From NCBI GenBank assembly GCA_016125265.1, contig WGMC01000010.1:100137-164136 (forward strand): a stretch of 64,000 nt of DNA, given 5' to 3'. A model generated the notes under the pieces. It was not told where the DNA came from. It searched no databases and was given only the letters and a program-made list of their open reading frames with translations. The position numbers were made by a program, and so were the translations under genes. The stretch is from Planctomycetaceae bacterium. GTDB lineage: Bacteria; Planctomycetota; UBA1135; GCA-002686595. Below, in pieces: positions 46,147-58,260 of the stretch (position 1 is the stretch's first letter; each line of letters begins with the position of its first letter).

Positions 46147-46917
46147 ATGCGGAACCAGCTAGTCCGTTTCCAACCGGCCCTTGCGCGGGCGCGGCGCATC
46201 TGGCGATCGCCCGCGCGCACACGCGCAACCCTGCTGGCGTTCGCGGAGACGGAGGAAGACGGCGCCAAGGATCTCGTCGCCGCAACCCGGCGCATCGCGG
46301 ATCCCTTCCTGCGCGGACACGTGGAGCGCCACGCCGCCGACGAACGTCGCCACGCGACGATCCTGCGCCAGCGCGCGGCGGAGTTGGCGCTCGACGTCGG
46401 CGAAGGCGGCGGGGCCGGCGCGGATTCGCGGCGCGACCTCGAGGGCAGCGCTCGCCGCGGCGCAGCGGCCTCGCACGGCTTCTACTCGGCAGGCCTCTAC
46501 GACGAGTTGGGCGAGGTCGCCTACGTGGCGATGTTGCACGTCGCCGAGCGCCGCGCTGCGAAGCTGTTCGAGCTGCACCACCGCGCGGCCGAAACCGATC
46601 CGGCGACGGCGGCGGTGTTCGCGGAGATCGTCACCGACGAGAAGTACCACGTGGCGTACACGCAGAAGATCCTCGAGCGCTGGCGCGCCGCGGGGCGCGG
46701 CCACGAGGTGGACGAAGCGCTGTCGCGGGCGCGCTCGTCGCGATTCGTCGGCGCATGGAAGCGCCTCGGACTGCGTTCGGCCGGCGGCCTTGGCAGGGTG
46801 CTGCTCTACGTCGCCTACTTCACGGTGCTGGCGCCGTTTGGCCTCGTGGCGCGCCGCCAGCGCTTTGGCGGCGGCTGGCGCGATCCCAAACCCCACACGC
46901 CGGCGAGCCAAAGTTGA
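46147..46917 (+). CDS. Ferritin-like di-iron protein
   Basis: A 256-aa protein from ATG 46147. Its first 200 residues form a four-helix ferritin-like bundle with two ExxH metal motifs, ADERRHATIL and TDEKYHVAYT, and further glutamates in AFAETEEDGAKDL and ELGEVAYVAMLHVAERRA. Such folds include ferritins, rubrerythrin relatives and di-iron oxygenases. The C-terminus has a hydrophobic segment (GGLGRVLLYVAYFTVLAPFGLVA region) that may bind membrane, unlike ferritin. The carbamoyltransferase-like gene begins inside its stop (TTGA), so the two are probably translated together; an oxidase acting on the same substrate pathway is an inference. Confidence 0.72.
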   Translation: MRNQLVRFQPALARARRIWRSPARTRATLLAFAETEEDGAKDLVAATRRIADPFLRGHVERHAADERRHATILRQRAAELALDVGEGGGAGADSRRDLEGSARRGAAASHGFYSAGLYDELGEVAYVAMLHVAERRAAKLFELHHRAAETDPATAAVFAEIVTDEKYHVAYTQKILERWRAAGRGHEVDEALSRARSSRFVGAWKRLGLRSAGGLGRVLLYVAYFTVLAPFGLVARRQRFGGGWRDPKPHTPASQS

Positions 46918-48674
46918 GCGCGCGCGAAACACGTCGAGGCGCCGTCCTCGGTCTGTGTGCGTTCCAACGCGGTGCCGGTGCGGCGCTGGTCGTCGACGGC
47001 CGCGTGGTCGCCGCGGCGGAGGAAAGTTGGTTCTCGCGCAGACCGGACGAGGACGGATTCCCGCGCCGCGCGGCCCAGGCCTGCCTGCGGGCAGCCGGCG
47101 TGAACGGCGCGGACCTCGAGCGGGTGGTCCTCGCCGAAAAGCCGCTCGCGCAGTTCGAACGCCTGCTCGCCACCCAACTCGCCGCGTTCCCAAAGTCCGC
47201 GAAGAGTTTCGCGGGCACCATGTTCACGTGGCTCGGCGATCGCCTTTGGATCAAGAGCCGCATCGCCGACGAGTTCGGGCTGCCCGCGGAGCGCATCGAG
47301 TTCGCGCCGCGCCTTTTGTGCCACGTGGCGTCGGCGGCCGTTCAATGCGGTCTGGGTGCGGTGGAGTCCGCGTCGGTGCTCGTCCTGGACGACGCGGGCG
47401 AGTGGGGCACGGCGGCCCTCGCCACGGTGCGCAACGGCCGGGCGGAACTCTTGCAGGAGGTCCCGTTCCCCCACTCCCTCGGGCTGGTGGGCGCGGCGCT
47501 CGAACAGTTCCTCGGCCGCACGCCGGGCGCCGAACTCGGCTGGTTCGAGGGCCTCGCGGCGGGCGGATCCGATCGGTTCCGCGACACCTTCGAAGCGCTT
47601 GTGCCCGAGGAATCGGACGGTTCGTTCCGTGTCGACACTGGCCCGTTCCGTTTCCACTTCGACGGCGAGCGACTGTTTGCGCCGGGCTTGGAGGCGCTGT
47701 TCGGCCCCGCGCGGCGCCCTGGCGAGCCGCTTGCGCGCGCGGGCGACGGGCACGACGAACGCGCGCGCCGCGACGCGGACCTGGCGGCGGGATTCCTCAA
47801 CCTGACGGCGCGCCGGGCGAAATCCATGGCACGTGTGCTGCACACGAAGGCGCAGGCGGGGCCGCTTCTGCTCGCGGGCTGCGTGGCGCAGACGCGCCGC
47901 CTGGTCGATTTGCTCGGGGAGCGTGGCCCGTTCGCGGACGTTCGTGTGGGCGCGGCGCCGGGGCCCGAGGGCCTCGCACTGGGCGCGGCGGCACTCGGTT
48001 CGGGCTCGCTGCCATCGGCGCCGCACACTGTCGGGGCAACGGGGCAGGGTTCCATCGGACTGTTCTCGGGCGACACCGAAGTGTTCCGCGCCGATGCCGA
48101 CGAGGGAACAGCGCTCGAAGCCCTGCTTCGCGGCGCACCGCTCGCGTGGCTCGAAAGTGGGCTGGAACTCGGTCCGGAGAGTTTGGGCAGGCGGCTCGTC
48201 GTGGGCCGCGTCGACGGAGCGCACGCGGCACGCGCCGTCTTGGCACCGCTTCTGCGCGACGGTGCGGGGGAATGCGCGCGGTTGCTCGTGCCGAGCGAAG
48301 TGGCCGAACGGTGGTGCCAGCTCGGCCCCGCCGCGGCCGCGTCGGCGGTGGCACGGGGCGCGCCGCGCGCGCACCCGGAACTCGTCGCCCTCGCGCCGTC
48401 GGTCGTCGGCGCGGACGGCCGCGTGCACGTGCAAACGGTGCACCGCGATCGCCAGCCGAACTTGCACCGATTCTTGCACAGGGTTGGCGAGCGCACGGGC
48501 GCGCCGCTGCTCTTGGCCGCGACGCTGCGCGCGCGGGGCAGCGCGGCCGCGCTCTCCGCGCAGGACGTGGACGAGGCTCTCGAACGCGCCGGCATTGCAC
48601 ACCGCCTGGTCCACGGGCCACCGCCAAAGCCGTCGCCTCAGGTGGAGTTCGCGGCGAACGCGGAGCGCGATTAG
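46914..48674 (+). CDS. Divergent carbamoyltransferase-like protein
   Basis: A 586-aa protein from a TTG overlapping the previous stop. It has the NodU/CmcH/TobZ/SxtI layout: an ASKHA-fold opening (AVLGLCAFQRGAGAALVVDG, then VVAAAEESWFSR), the metal-site region APRLLCHVASAAVQCG near 131-145, VLDDAGEWGTAAL near 158, and a C-terminal YrdC-like part ending with VDEALERAGI. Family proteins transfer carbamoyl groups through carbamoyl-AMP. Here the HHxxHAAS metal motif is RLLCHVAS: R133 and L134 replace the histidines while H137 stays, and the SFN.xGEP motif is reduced to ATLRARGSAAA. The protein may be inactive or use altered chemistry. It ends tail to tail with the methyltransferase gene, overlapping four bases. 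Confidence 0.72.
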   Translation: MSARETRRGAVLGLCAFQRGAGAALVVDGRVVAAAEESWFSRRPDEDGFPRRAAQACLRAAGVNGADLERVVLAEKPLAQFERLLATQLAAFPKSAKSFAGTMFTWLGDRLWIKSRIADEFGLPAERIEFAPRLLCHVASAAVQCGLGAVESASVLVLDDAGEWGTAALATVRNGRAELLQEVPFPHSLGLVGAALEQFLGRTPGAELGWFEGLAAGGSDRFRDTFEALVPEESDGSFRVDTGPFRFHFDGERLFAPGLEALFGPARRPGEPLARAGDGHDERARRDADLAAGFLNLTARRAKSMARVLHTKAQAGPLLLAGCVAQTRRLVDLLGERGPFADVRVGAAPGPEGLALGAAALGSGSLPSAPHTVGATGQGSIGLFSGDTEVFRADADEGTALEALLRGAPLAWLESGLELGPESLGRRLVVGRVDGAHAARAVLAPLLRDGAGECARLLVPSEVAERWCQLGPAAAASAVARGAPRAHPELVALAPSVVGADGRVHVQTVHRDRQPNLHRFLHRVGERTGAPLLLAATLRARGSAAALSAQDVDEALERAGIAHRLVHGPPPKPSPQVEFAANAERD

Positions 48675-49699
48675 TCGCGCCGCCGCGCCACGAGGCACAC
48701 GAGGCCGTTGTCGACGTCGAACGGGCCGCGCACGAACCAGCCCAATCGCCGCAGGAAGAGGCCCGCAGCCGACGGCCGCCGCTCGTCCGCCAGTCCATCG
48801 CCGTCGAGGGCCGGCGGCACGCTGCGCACCCAGTCGAAGCCGGCCGAGTGCAGCCAATCGGCCACACGCGGCAGGGGCAACAACACCTCGAGCGGATGGC
48901 GGTACTGGTCTTCGTACCAGATGCGCGCCTTCTCCGGGTCGAGTTCGCCGCGGCGCAACATGGGATCCGTGGCGTAGGCGAACCCGCGCCCGAAGACCTG
49001 TGCCGCGCGCCGGCGCAGGTCGTGGGGCCGCCGGGCCATGGATTCGTAGATGCCGAGCACCAAGAGTCCACCGGGCGCGACGCGATCGGCCACTTCCCGC
49101 GTCGCGCGTTCGGGATCCGGTGTGTGGTGCACCACACCGCGCGAGAGCACGAAAGGAAACGCGCGGCGCGGCAAGGGCAAGTCGAAGAGGTCCGCGCGCA
49201 GGAGGTGCAAGTTGGCAAGTCCGACGCGGCTGCGGAACGACTCGGCGTGTTCGAGGGACGCGCGGCAGCCGTCCACGGCCCAAACCCGGCGGCCGCTCGC
49301 GGCGGCGGCGAGGAAGGCGCTGGTCTGGGCCGTGCCCGAACCGAGCTCGAGGATCGGGCCACTGGTCGGCGCGGTCCGTTCGAGCGCGGTTAGGAAGGGC
49401 GAACGCCGGGCCCGCTCCACCAGGTCCCCGAGGGTCAATCCCGGCGCGTATCCCGGAAACGGACTGTGGCGGTAGAACTCCTCGACCTGCGCGGCCTTTG
49501 CCTCGCGCGGCCGCTCGCCGAGTGCATCGAAGAACTGCCCGGAACGCTCGAGGCAGAGGGCGCAGCCCGTGCATTCGAGACTTCGGCCCGGCGCGCCGGG
49601 TGGCAGAACGAGTGGCGCGCCGCAGCGCGGGCAAGGGGGCAGGTTCGGGGCTTCCAAGGGAGGGTTGGGCGGGGCCACTGGCGAGATCGAGCCCAGCAT
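48671..49699 (-). CDS. Zinc-ribbon SAM-dependent methyltransferase, opposite strand
   Basis: A 342-aa protein from ATG 49699 (MLGSISPVAPPN). The front has a four-cysteine ribbon (PPCPRCGAPL, LECTGCALCLE, residues about 20-50). The SAM site is ILELGSGTAQTSAFLAAAA near residue 112, with VWAVDGCRASLE and a RGVVHHTPDP catalytic-region motif. It belongs to the broad class I family that acts on small molecules or glycans. It lies antisense between the carbamoyltransferase-like gene and the DUF5989-like gene, and starts 42 bases from the latter's start in divergent orientation. Confidence 0.8.
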   Translation of the reverse strand: MLGSISPVAPPNPPLEAPNLPPCPRCGAPLVLPPGAPGRSLECTGCALCLERSGQFFDALGERPREAKAAQVEEFYRHSPFPGYAPGLTLGDLVERARRSPFLTALERTAPTSGPILELGSGTAQTSAFLAAAASGRRVWAVDGCRASLEHAESFRSRVGLANLHLLRADLFDLPLPRRAFPFVLSRGVVHHTPDPERATREVADRVAPGGLLVLGIYESMARRPHDLRRRAAQVFGRGFAYATDPMLRRGELDPEKARIWYEDQYRHPLEVLLPLPRVADWLHSAGFDWVRSVPPALDGDGLADERRPSAAGLFLRRLGWFVRGPFDVDNGLVCLVARRRD

Positions 49700-49741
49700 G
49701 GCATGCTTTTGCTTCTCCGTCACCCCGGAGTTGCCCTCGCC

Positions 49742-49936
49742 ATGCAGTCCAAAGCACGTTTCCTGCCGCGCCTTGCCACCCGCGTCGCCACGGCCAAGGA
49801 GTTGCTCCAAAACCTCTGGAGCGGACCGTTCTGGTGGCTCGTGCCCGCGGTGCTCCTGCTGCTGCCGATCGCAGTGCTGTTGATCTTCCTGAAGGCCGCG
49901 CCGCTCGTGGCGCCCTTCGTCTACTCCGTGCTCTGA
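49742..49936 (+). CDS. DUF5989-like small membrane protein
   Basis: A 64-aa protein from ATG 49742. After a basic front (MQSKARFLPRLATRVATAKE) comes LLQNLWSGPFWWLVPAVLLL and one strong membrane helix, with the ending APFVYSVL. From memory, DUF5989 proteins have this plan, a W-rich KKWWLLPIV-like helix and an APFIYTLF ending, and sit beside carbamoyltransferases and SGNH hydrolases; SxtK of saxitoxin clusters is of similar size and place. Its stop overlaps the SGNH hydrolase ATG (TGATG). The function is unknown, probably as a membrane partner of its neighbours. Confidence 0.75.
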   Translation: MQSKARFLPRLATRVATAKELLQNLWSGPFWWLVPAVLLLLPIAVLLIFLKAAPLVAPFVYSVL

Positions 49937-51081
49937 TGGGAGCCGACCGTGGTCCGACCCGCCGTCGGATGCGCCTCGTCACCACGTTGCTCGCGCTGCC
50001 GGCGGCGCTCCTGGTGTGCGAGCTGGCCGTGCGTTTCGGCTTGGTCGGACCTGCGCCGCGGCCCCGCGTCGAGTGCAAACTCTTCGAGCCCATGCGTTCG
50101 CCGGAACGGGGGCTCGAACACGCGCCCCACGGCGTGCGCACGACCTACCTGCGCGCGGGGCGTTGCTCGCCGGAGCGCGCCGTGGTGCAACGCCTCAACG
50201 GCCAGCGCCTGCGCGGCGCGGAAGTCCCGGTGCCCAAACCCGCGGGAACGCTGCGCATCGCGTGTGTCGGCGACAGCCACACGTTCGGGGACGGCGTCGA
50301 GGAGGGCCACACCTGGCCGGCGCTCTTGGAGAACGGGCTCCGCCTGCGCCATCCGGATCGGCACATCGAAGTGCTCAACTGCGGTGTCAACAACTACGAC
50401 ACACCCCGGGAAGCGCTGTGGATCGAACACCACGTGCTCTCGCTGGAGCCGGATTGGATCGTGCTCGGCTACTTCGTCAACGACGTGGGCGATCGCACCG
50501 TTGGCCTGACGCCGGAAGTGCACCACTTCGTGACGCGCCTTTGCCATCCGCGGCGCGGCGGTGCGATGGCGTGGCTCCGCAGCCGCTCGGCGCTCGTCGA
50601 CGCCGTGGCGGAGACCGCGTTTCGCTGGCGCCACTTGCCCGACTACGGCGTGGCGCTGACCGAGCGCTACCGCGAGGGCGACGAGGGCTGGCGCGTGACA
50701 CGCGAAGTGCTGGAGAGGTTGCAACGGGCGCTGGCGGCGCGCGGCGTGGATTTTGGTGTGGCGCTCTACCCGATGATGGCGGAGGGCCCGGGGCTCGCGA
50801 CGGGGGCACCCGGCTTGGTGAGCACGGTCCCCTACGCTGCGGTCGGAGGGTTCCTCGAGAAGGCTCGGATCCCCTACCTCAACCCCGAGGCCCCGTTCCT
50901 CGGCCGCGACCTCGTGTCGCTCCGCATCGCTCCGGGGGACGTGCACGCCGGGGCCGAGGCCCACGGGATCTTCGCGGCCGCGGTGGCGGACTGGATGGAC
51001 CGGGACTGGTTCCCGGCCCTGGCGCGCGAGGTCACCGCCGAGCCCGAAAGTGTCGGTTCCGCCTCCCGCGGACCAGGTTGA
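49936..51081 (+). CDS. SGNH/GDSL-family hydrolase, membrane-anchored
   Basis: A 381-aa protein from ATG 49936, overlapping the previous stop. A basic N-terminus and hydrophobic helix (LVTTLLALPAALLVCELAVRF) anchor it, so the catalytic domain faces outward. The SGNH blocks are visible: IACVGDSHTFGDG with the serine at residue 114, the glycine/asparagine blocks VLNCGVNNYDT and LGYFVNDVGD, and DVHAGAEAHGIFA near the end with the Asp and His of the catalytic set. The family removes or transfers acyl groups on sugars and lipids. Its order after the DUF5989-like gene matches sxtK-sxtL. Confidence 0.82.
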   Translation: MGADRGPTRRRMRLVTTLLALPAALLVCELAVRFGLVGPAPRPRVECKLFEPMRSPERGLEHAPHGVRTTYLRAGRCSPERAVVQRLNGQRLRGAEVPVPKPAGTLRIACVGDSHTFGDGVEEGHTWPALLENGLRLRHPDRHIEVLNCGVNNYDTPREALWIEHHVLSLEPDWIVLGYFVNDVGDRTVGLTPEVHHFVTRLCHPRRGGAMAWLRSRSALVDAVAETAFRWRHLPDYGVALTERYREGDEGWRVTREVLERLQRALAARGVDFGVALYPMMAEGPGLATGAPGLVSTVPYAAVGGFLEKARIPYLNPEAPFLGRDLVSLRIAPGDVHAGAEAHGIFAAAVADWMDRDWFPALAREVTAEPESVGSASRGPG

Positions 51082-51269
51082 GCCGGCCTCCGGTGCCGCG
51101 GACGCACCGGGACCCAAGCTCTTGGGGCGCACGGGGGAGACCCGAGGGGGGTCGGCCCCCTATCCTGGCTGCGCCCCGGTACCCGGGGTAGCGTCCCGAC
51201 CTCCCGGGCGCCGTTCCGCCAGCCCGCCCCGGGCGGCGGCTCGGCTGGCCCCCCAACCGTCCGCGCCCG

Positions 51270-54104
<2,835 letters not shown>

Positions 54105-54152
54105 ACTTTCCCCGTCGCCCCTCCCCATTCCCGAGCAGAAGCAAACAGCCCC

Positions 54153-55391
54153 ATGGCCATCGAACTCAAGGTCCCCGCCGTCGGCGAATCGATCACCGAG
54201 GTCCAGATCGGCACCTGGCACAAGAAGGAAGGCGACCAGGTAGCCGCGGACGAACCGATCGTCGAGATCGAGTCCGACAAGGCCACGGTCGAACTGCCCG
54301 CGCCCGCCGCGGGTGTGCTGGGCAAGATCCTGGTGAAGAGCGGCCAGATGGCCAACGTCGACCAGGTCATCGGCACGATCGAGCCGGCCGCGGCCGGCGC
54401 CAAGAACGGCAAGCCGAGCGGCGACAAGGAAGGTGCGAAACCGGCCGCGAAGGAGGGCGGTGGCAAGACCGCCGCCGAGCCGGCCGTGATGCCCGCCGCG
54501 AAACGTGTGCTCGGCGAAGCCGGGGTCGACGAATCCTCCGCGAAGGGCTCGGGTCCCGGCGGCCGTGTGCTGAAGGAGGATGCGGAGCGCGCGGTGTCAG
54601 CGGCCAAGTCCGAGGCGAAGCCCGCCGCGAAGTCGACGGAAACGAAGTCCGCGGCGGCCCCCGCGCGCGCCGCGCAGCCCGCCACCGGCTCTCGCGACGA
54701 AGAAGTCGTCCCGATGAGCATGCTGCGCCGGCGCATCGCCGAACGCCTCGTCAGCGCGCAGGCCAACGCGGCCTTGCTCACGACGTTCAACGAGATCGAC
54801 ATGACCGCGGCGAAGGAACTGCGCGCGCGCCACGGCGAAGCGTTCCTCGCGCGCCACGGCGTCAAACTCGGTTTCATGTCGCTGTTCGTGAAGGCCAGCG
54901 TCGACGCGCTGCGGCTCGTGCCCCAGGTCAACGCGGAAGTGCGCGGCACGGACATCGTCTACAAGCACTACAACGACATCGGCATCGCCGTCGGCGGCGG
55001 GCGCGGCCTGGTCGTGCCGATTCTGCGCAACGCGGAGGCCCTGGGACTCTCCGAGATCGAGAAGGGCATCGCCGACTTCGGCGCGCGGGCCAAGGACAAC
55101 CGCCTGGAGCTCGAAGAGCTGCAGGGCGGCACGTTCACCATCTCGAACGGCGGCATCTACGGCTCGCTGCTCTCCACCCCCATCGTCAATCCGCCGCAGA
55201 GCGGCATCCTCGGCCTGCACGCGATCCAAGACCGCCCAGTGGCCATCGGCGGCCAGGTCGTGATCCGACCGATGATGTACGTGGCGCTCTCCTACGACCA
55301 CCGGCTGGTCGACGGGCGCGAAGCGGTGACGTTCTTGAAGCGCATCAAGGACTGCATGGAAGACCCGGCGCGCATGTTGCTGGAGGTCTGA
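54153..55391 (+). CDS. sucB: Dihydrolipoyllysine succinyltransferase, E2 of 2-oxoglutarate dehydrogenase
   Basis: A 412-aa protein. Residues 1-77 are the lipoyl domain with the modified lysine at 43 in [12 protein letters not shown]. An Ala/Lys-rich linker leads to the peripheral-subunit-binding domain ([30 protein letters not shown]) and a second flexible linker to about residue 185. The catalytic domain follows, with [18 protein letters not shown] at its start and the active-site [19 protein letters not shown] near the end. It lies 48 bases after sucA and 8 bases before lpd, so one transcription unit is likely. Confidence 0.96.
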   Translation: MAIELKVPAVGESITEVQIGTWHKKEGDQVAADEPIVEIESDKATVELPAPAAGVLGKILVKSGQMANVDQVIGTIEPAAAGAKNGKPSGDKEGAKPAAKEGGGKTAAEPAVMPAAKRVLGEAGVDESSAKGSGPGGRVLKEDAERAVSAAKSEAKPAAKSTETKSAAAPARAAQPATGSRDEEVVPMSMLRRRIAERLVSAQANAALLTTFNEIDMTAAKELRARHGEAFLARHGVKLGFMSLFVKASVDALRLVPQVNAEVRGTDIVYKHYNDIGIAVGGGRGLVVPILRNAEALGLSEIEKGIADFGARAKDNRLELEELQGGTFTISNGGIYGSLLSTPIVNPPQSGILGLHAIQDRPVAIGGQVVIRPMMYVALSYDHRLVDGREAVTFLKRIKDCMEDPARMLLEV

Positions 55392-55399
55392 AACGCGCC

Positions 55400-56815
55400 A
55401 TGGCAACCGAGAAGAAGAGCGCGGACGACAGCTACGACCTGGTGGTCATCGGCGCCGGCCCGGGCGGTTACACCGCGGCCATCCGCGCGGCCCAACTGGG
55501 CATGCGTGTGGCGTGTGTCGAACTCGACAAACAGCTAGGTGGCACGTGCCTGCGCATCGGGTGCATCCCGTCGAAGGCGCTGCTCGAATCGAGCGAGCTG
55601 GTCCACCAAGCCCAGCACGACTTCGCGGCCCACGGCATCCAGGCGAAGGTGTCGTTCGACCTCGCGGCGATGCAAAAGCGCAAGGACGGCACGGTCGACG
55701 GCCTGACGAAGGGCATCGAGGGCCTCTTCAAGAAGAACGGCATCACGCGTGTGCTGGGCCGCGGCCAGATGCTGGCGCGCGGTGAGGACGGCACGCACCG
55801 CGTGGCCATCGCGGGCAGTGACCGCGTGCTCCACACGACGTCGGTGCTGCTCGCGACGGGCTCCAAGGTCGCCCCGCTCCGCGGAGTCGAGGTCGACGGG
55901 GACCGTGTGGGCACCAGCACCGAGGCCCTCTCCTGGCCCGAGGTCCCGAAGCACCTCGTCGTGATCGGCGCGGGCGCGATCGGCCTCGAACTCGGCTCCG
56001 TGTGGCTGCGCCTGGGCGCGAAGGTCACCGTGCTCGAATACGCGGACCGCGTGTTGCCGGGCATGGACCGCGAGATCTCGAAGGAGGCGAAGAAGCTCTT
56101 CGAGAAGCAGGGCCTCGAGTTCGTTCTCGGCGCGCGTGTCACCGGCGCGAAGGCCGCCGGCAAGGGCGCTCGCGTCGAGATCGACGGGCGGGATCCCATC
56201 GACGCGGACCGGGTGCTCCTGGCCGTCGGCCGGGTGCCGTGCACGGACGGCCTCGGGCTCGACGCGATCGAGCTCGCACTCGACGACCGCGGCCGTGTGC
56301 CCATCGACGAACACTTTGCGACGTCGGTCGAAGGGGTGTTCGCGATCGGCGACCTGGTGCAGGGCCCCATGCTCGCGCACAAGGCCGAGGAAGAGGGTGT
56401 CGCCGCGGTCGAATACCTGGTGAACGGCTGGTGCCATGTCGACTACCAGGCGATCCCGAACGTGGTCTACACGGCCCCCGAGATCGCGTCCGTCGGACGC
56501 ACCGAGGAGGAGCTGATCGCTGCCGACGTGCCCTTCCGAGCGGGCAAGTTCCACTTCCTCGCCAACGGACGGGCCCGCGCCCTGGGGCAGGCGAAGGGCT
56601 TCGTGAAGGTCCTCGCCCACCGGGACACCGACCGGGTGCTCGGGGTGCACATCATCGGTCCCCGGGCCGGGGATCTGGTGGCCGAGGCCGCCGTCGCGAT
56701 CGCCTTTGGAGCCAGCGCCGAGGACATCGGCCGGGCCTCCCACGCCCACCCGACCCTGGCGGAGGTCCTCAAGGAGGCCGCCCTGGCGGTGCACGGGCGC
56801 GCCATCAGCGGCTGA
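55400..56815 (+). CDS. lpd: Dihydrolipoyl dehydrogenase
   Basis: A 471-aa FAD protein that reoxidises the lipoyl group of SucB and reduces NAD. FAD-binding GAGPGGYTAAIRAAQLG lies near residue 18, the redox disulfide is C50/C55 in GGTCLRIGCIPSKALL, the NAD loop is VVIGAGAIGLELGSVW near 190, and FAIGDLVQGPMLAHKAEEEG follows. The catalytic His-Glu pair of the partner subunit is in HAHPTLAEVL. ATG 55400 comes 8 bases after the sucB stop. It is the E3 of the neighbouring complex and could also serve pyruvate dehydrogenase. Confidence 0.97.
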   Translation: MATEKKSADDSYDLVVIGAGPGGYTAAIRAAQLGMRVACVELDKQLGGTCLRIGCIPSKALLESSELVHQAQHDFAAHGIQAKVSFDLAAMQKRKDGTVDGLTKGIEGLFKKNGITRVLGRGQMLARGEDGTHRVAIAGSDRVLHTTSVLLATGSKVAPLRGVEVDGDRVGTSTEALSWPEVPKHLVVIGAGAIGLELGSVWLRLGAKVTVLEYADRVLPGMDREISKEAKKLFEKQGLEFVLGARVTGAKAAGKGARVEIDGRDPIDADRVLLAVGRVPCTDGLGLDAIELALDDRGRVPIDEHFATSVEGVFAIGDLVQGPMLAHKAEEEGVAAVEYLVNGWCHVDYQAIPNVVYTAPEIASVGRTEEELIAADVPFRAGKFHFLANGRARALGQAKGFVKVLAHRDTDRVLGVHIIGPRAGDLVAEAAVAIAFGASAEDIGRASHAHPTLAEVLKEAALAVHGRAISG

Positions 56816-56857
56816 CCCCGAGGGGACCATCCGCCGCGGGCCAAGGCGCGCGGACGG

Positions 56858-56873
56858 GCCCCGCCGGCGGGGC
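56858..56873 (+). terminator. GC hairpin after lpd
   Basis: GCCCCGCCGGCGGGGC is a perfect palindrome 42 bases after the lpd stop. There is no T-run, so a terminator role is tentative. Confidence 0.35.
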
Positions 56874-56880
56874 GCTCCCC

Positions 56881-56909
56881 TTGGCTGGAGGGCGGCGCAC
56901 CCGTAAGCT
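56881..56909 (+). promoter_or_regulatory. Candidate promoter of tig
   Basis: TTGGCT at 56881-56886 and TAAGCT at 56904-56909 are 17 bases apart. A start near 56916 would give a leader of about 58 bases before the GTG at 56974. Confidence 0.55.
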
Positions 56910-56973
56910 CTTCGGCCCTGTTCCAAGAACAGAGGGCTCCCCTCTGGCTCCCAACTCCATCACCCGCCGCACC

Positions 56974-58260
56974 GTGCACGTCGAAGTCGAAAAGTCCGGT
57001 CCCTGCGAGGCCCGCGTGGCCTTCCAAGTCCCGGCCCAGGAATACCAGCGCCGCCTGCAGGACCGCCTCGTGGCCGTGGGCCGTCAGGCCAAGCTGAAGG
57101 GCTTCCGTCCGGGCAAGGTGCCGGCCGGTGTGGTGCAAAAGCTCTACGGCGCCGAGGTCGAGCGCGAGACGCTCGAGTCGTTCCTGCGCGAGGCGTACGA
57201 GACGGCCGTCAAGGAGCACAAGTTGCGCCCCGCCGCACACCCCCAGGTGGCGATGGACGAGTTGAAGCCCGCCGCCGGCGCGGACCTCTCGCACAGCTTC
57301 GACCTCGCGCTCAAACCCAGCTTCACCCTCGGCAACTTCGAGGGCCTCGCCGCGGAGCGCAAGGAGATCACGGCCACCGACGAGGAAGTCGAAGCCGCCA
57401 TCTTGGACGTGCGCCGCCAACAGGCGGTGCCGGAGCCCGCCGGTGAGGATGGTCTGGTCGAACAGGGCCTCGCGCTTGCGCGTGTCGAACTGCTGCACGG
57501 CGGCGAGCTGGTTGTCGCGCGCGACGGCCTGCGCCTCGGCCTCGAAACGACGCCGAACGGCGTGGATGCCGCCACCTACAAGGAGGCGATGACCGGCAAG
57601 CGCGAGGGCGAGAGCGGCGAGATGCCGATCGTGTTCCCCGAGAACTTCGAGAAAGCCGAACTGCGCGGCAAAGAGGGCCAATGCCGCGTGATCCTCTCGC
57701 AGGTGTTCCGCCTGGTGCTGCCCGAGGAGGAGCAACTCCTGCGCATGTTCCGCGCCGCGGACGGCGCCGAACTGCGCGCGAAGGTGAAGGAGCAACTGCT
57801 CGACGCCAAGCGCCAGCAGGACGACCAGCGCATCGAGCAGGAGCTCTTCGCGAAGGTGCTCGACGAGCACCCGATGGAGCTGCCGAAGAACGTGCTCGAG
57901 TCCCAGATCGAGGGGCGTTTTGCGACGGCGCGCCAGCAACTCACCGAGCAGGGAGTTGCGCCCGAGGAGATCGAGGCCCAACTCGAGGCCGACAGGCAGG
58001 CCACGCGCGACGCCGCCGAACGCTCGCTGCGCGCCCTCTACCTGGTCGAAGCCATCGGCGAGAAGGCCGAACTGCGCATCGGCCAGGACGACCTAGTCGC
58101 CGAACTGCGCCGCATCGCCCAGCGCAACCGCGCCAGCGTCGAGGAAGTGCGCGACTACTACGAGAAGAACGGCCTGTTCCAACAGCTCGCCGTCGAACTG
58201 CTCGAGCGCAAGGTCAAACGACTCCTGCGCGAGCGCTCCACGGCCGGCCAGGCGAGCTGA
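56974..58260 (+). CDS. tig: Trigger factor, ribosome-bound chaperone
   Basis: A 428-aa protein from GTG 56974 (MHVEVEKSGPCEARVAFQVP), the first start codon that fits the family N-terminus. The ribosome-docking loop GFRPGKVPAGVV is near residue 49. The middle peptidyl-prolyl isomerase-like part (residues about 150-245) is poorly conserved but keeps the FPENFEKAELRGKEGQC strand region. The C-terminal helical arms (LPKNVLESQIEGRF, then RSLRALYLVEAIGEKAEL) are clear. Trigger factor shields nascent chains; its place just before clpP and clpX matches many bacteria. Confidence 0.9.
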   Translation: MHVEVEKSGPCEARVAFQVPAQEYQRRLQDRLVAVGRQAKLKGFRPGKVPAGVVQKLYGAEVERETLESFLREAYETAVKEHKLRPAAHPQVAMDELKPAAGADLSHSFDLALKPSFTLGNFEGLAAERKEITATDEEVEAAILDVRRQQAVPEPAGEDGLVEQGLALARVELLHGGELVVARDGLRLGLETTPNGVDAATYKEAMTGKREGESGEMPIVFPENFEKAELRGKEGQCRVILSQVFRLVLPEEEQLLRMFRAADGAELRAKVKEQLLDAKRQQDDQRIEQELFAKVLDEHPMELPKNVLESQIEGRFATARQQLTEQGVAPEEIEAQLEADRQATRDAAERSLRALYLVEAIGEKAELRIGQDDLVAELRRIAQRNRASVEEVRDYYEKNGLFQQLAVELLERKVKRLLRERSTAGQAS

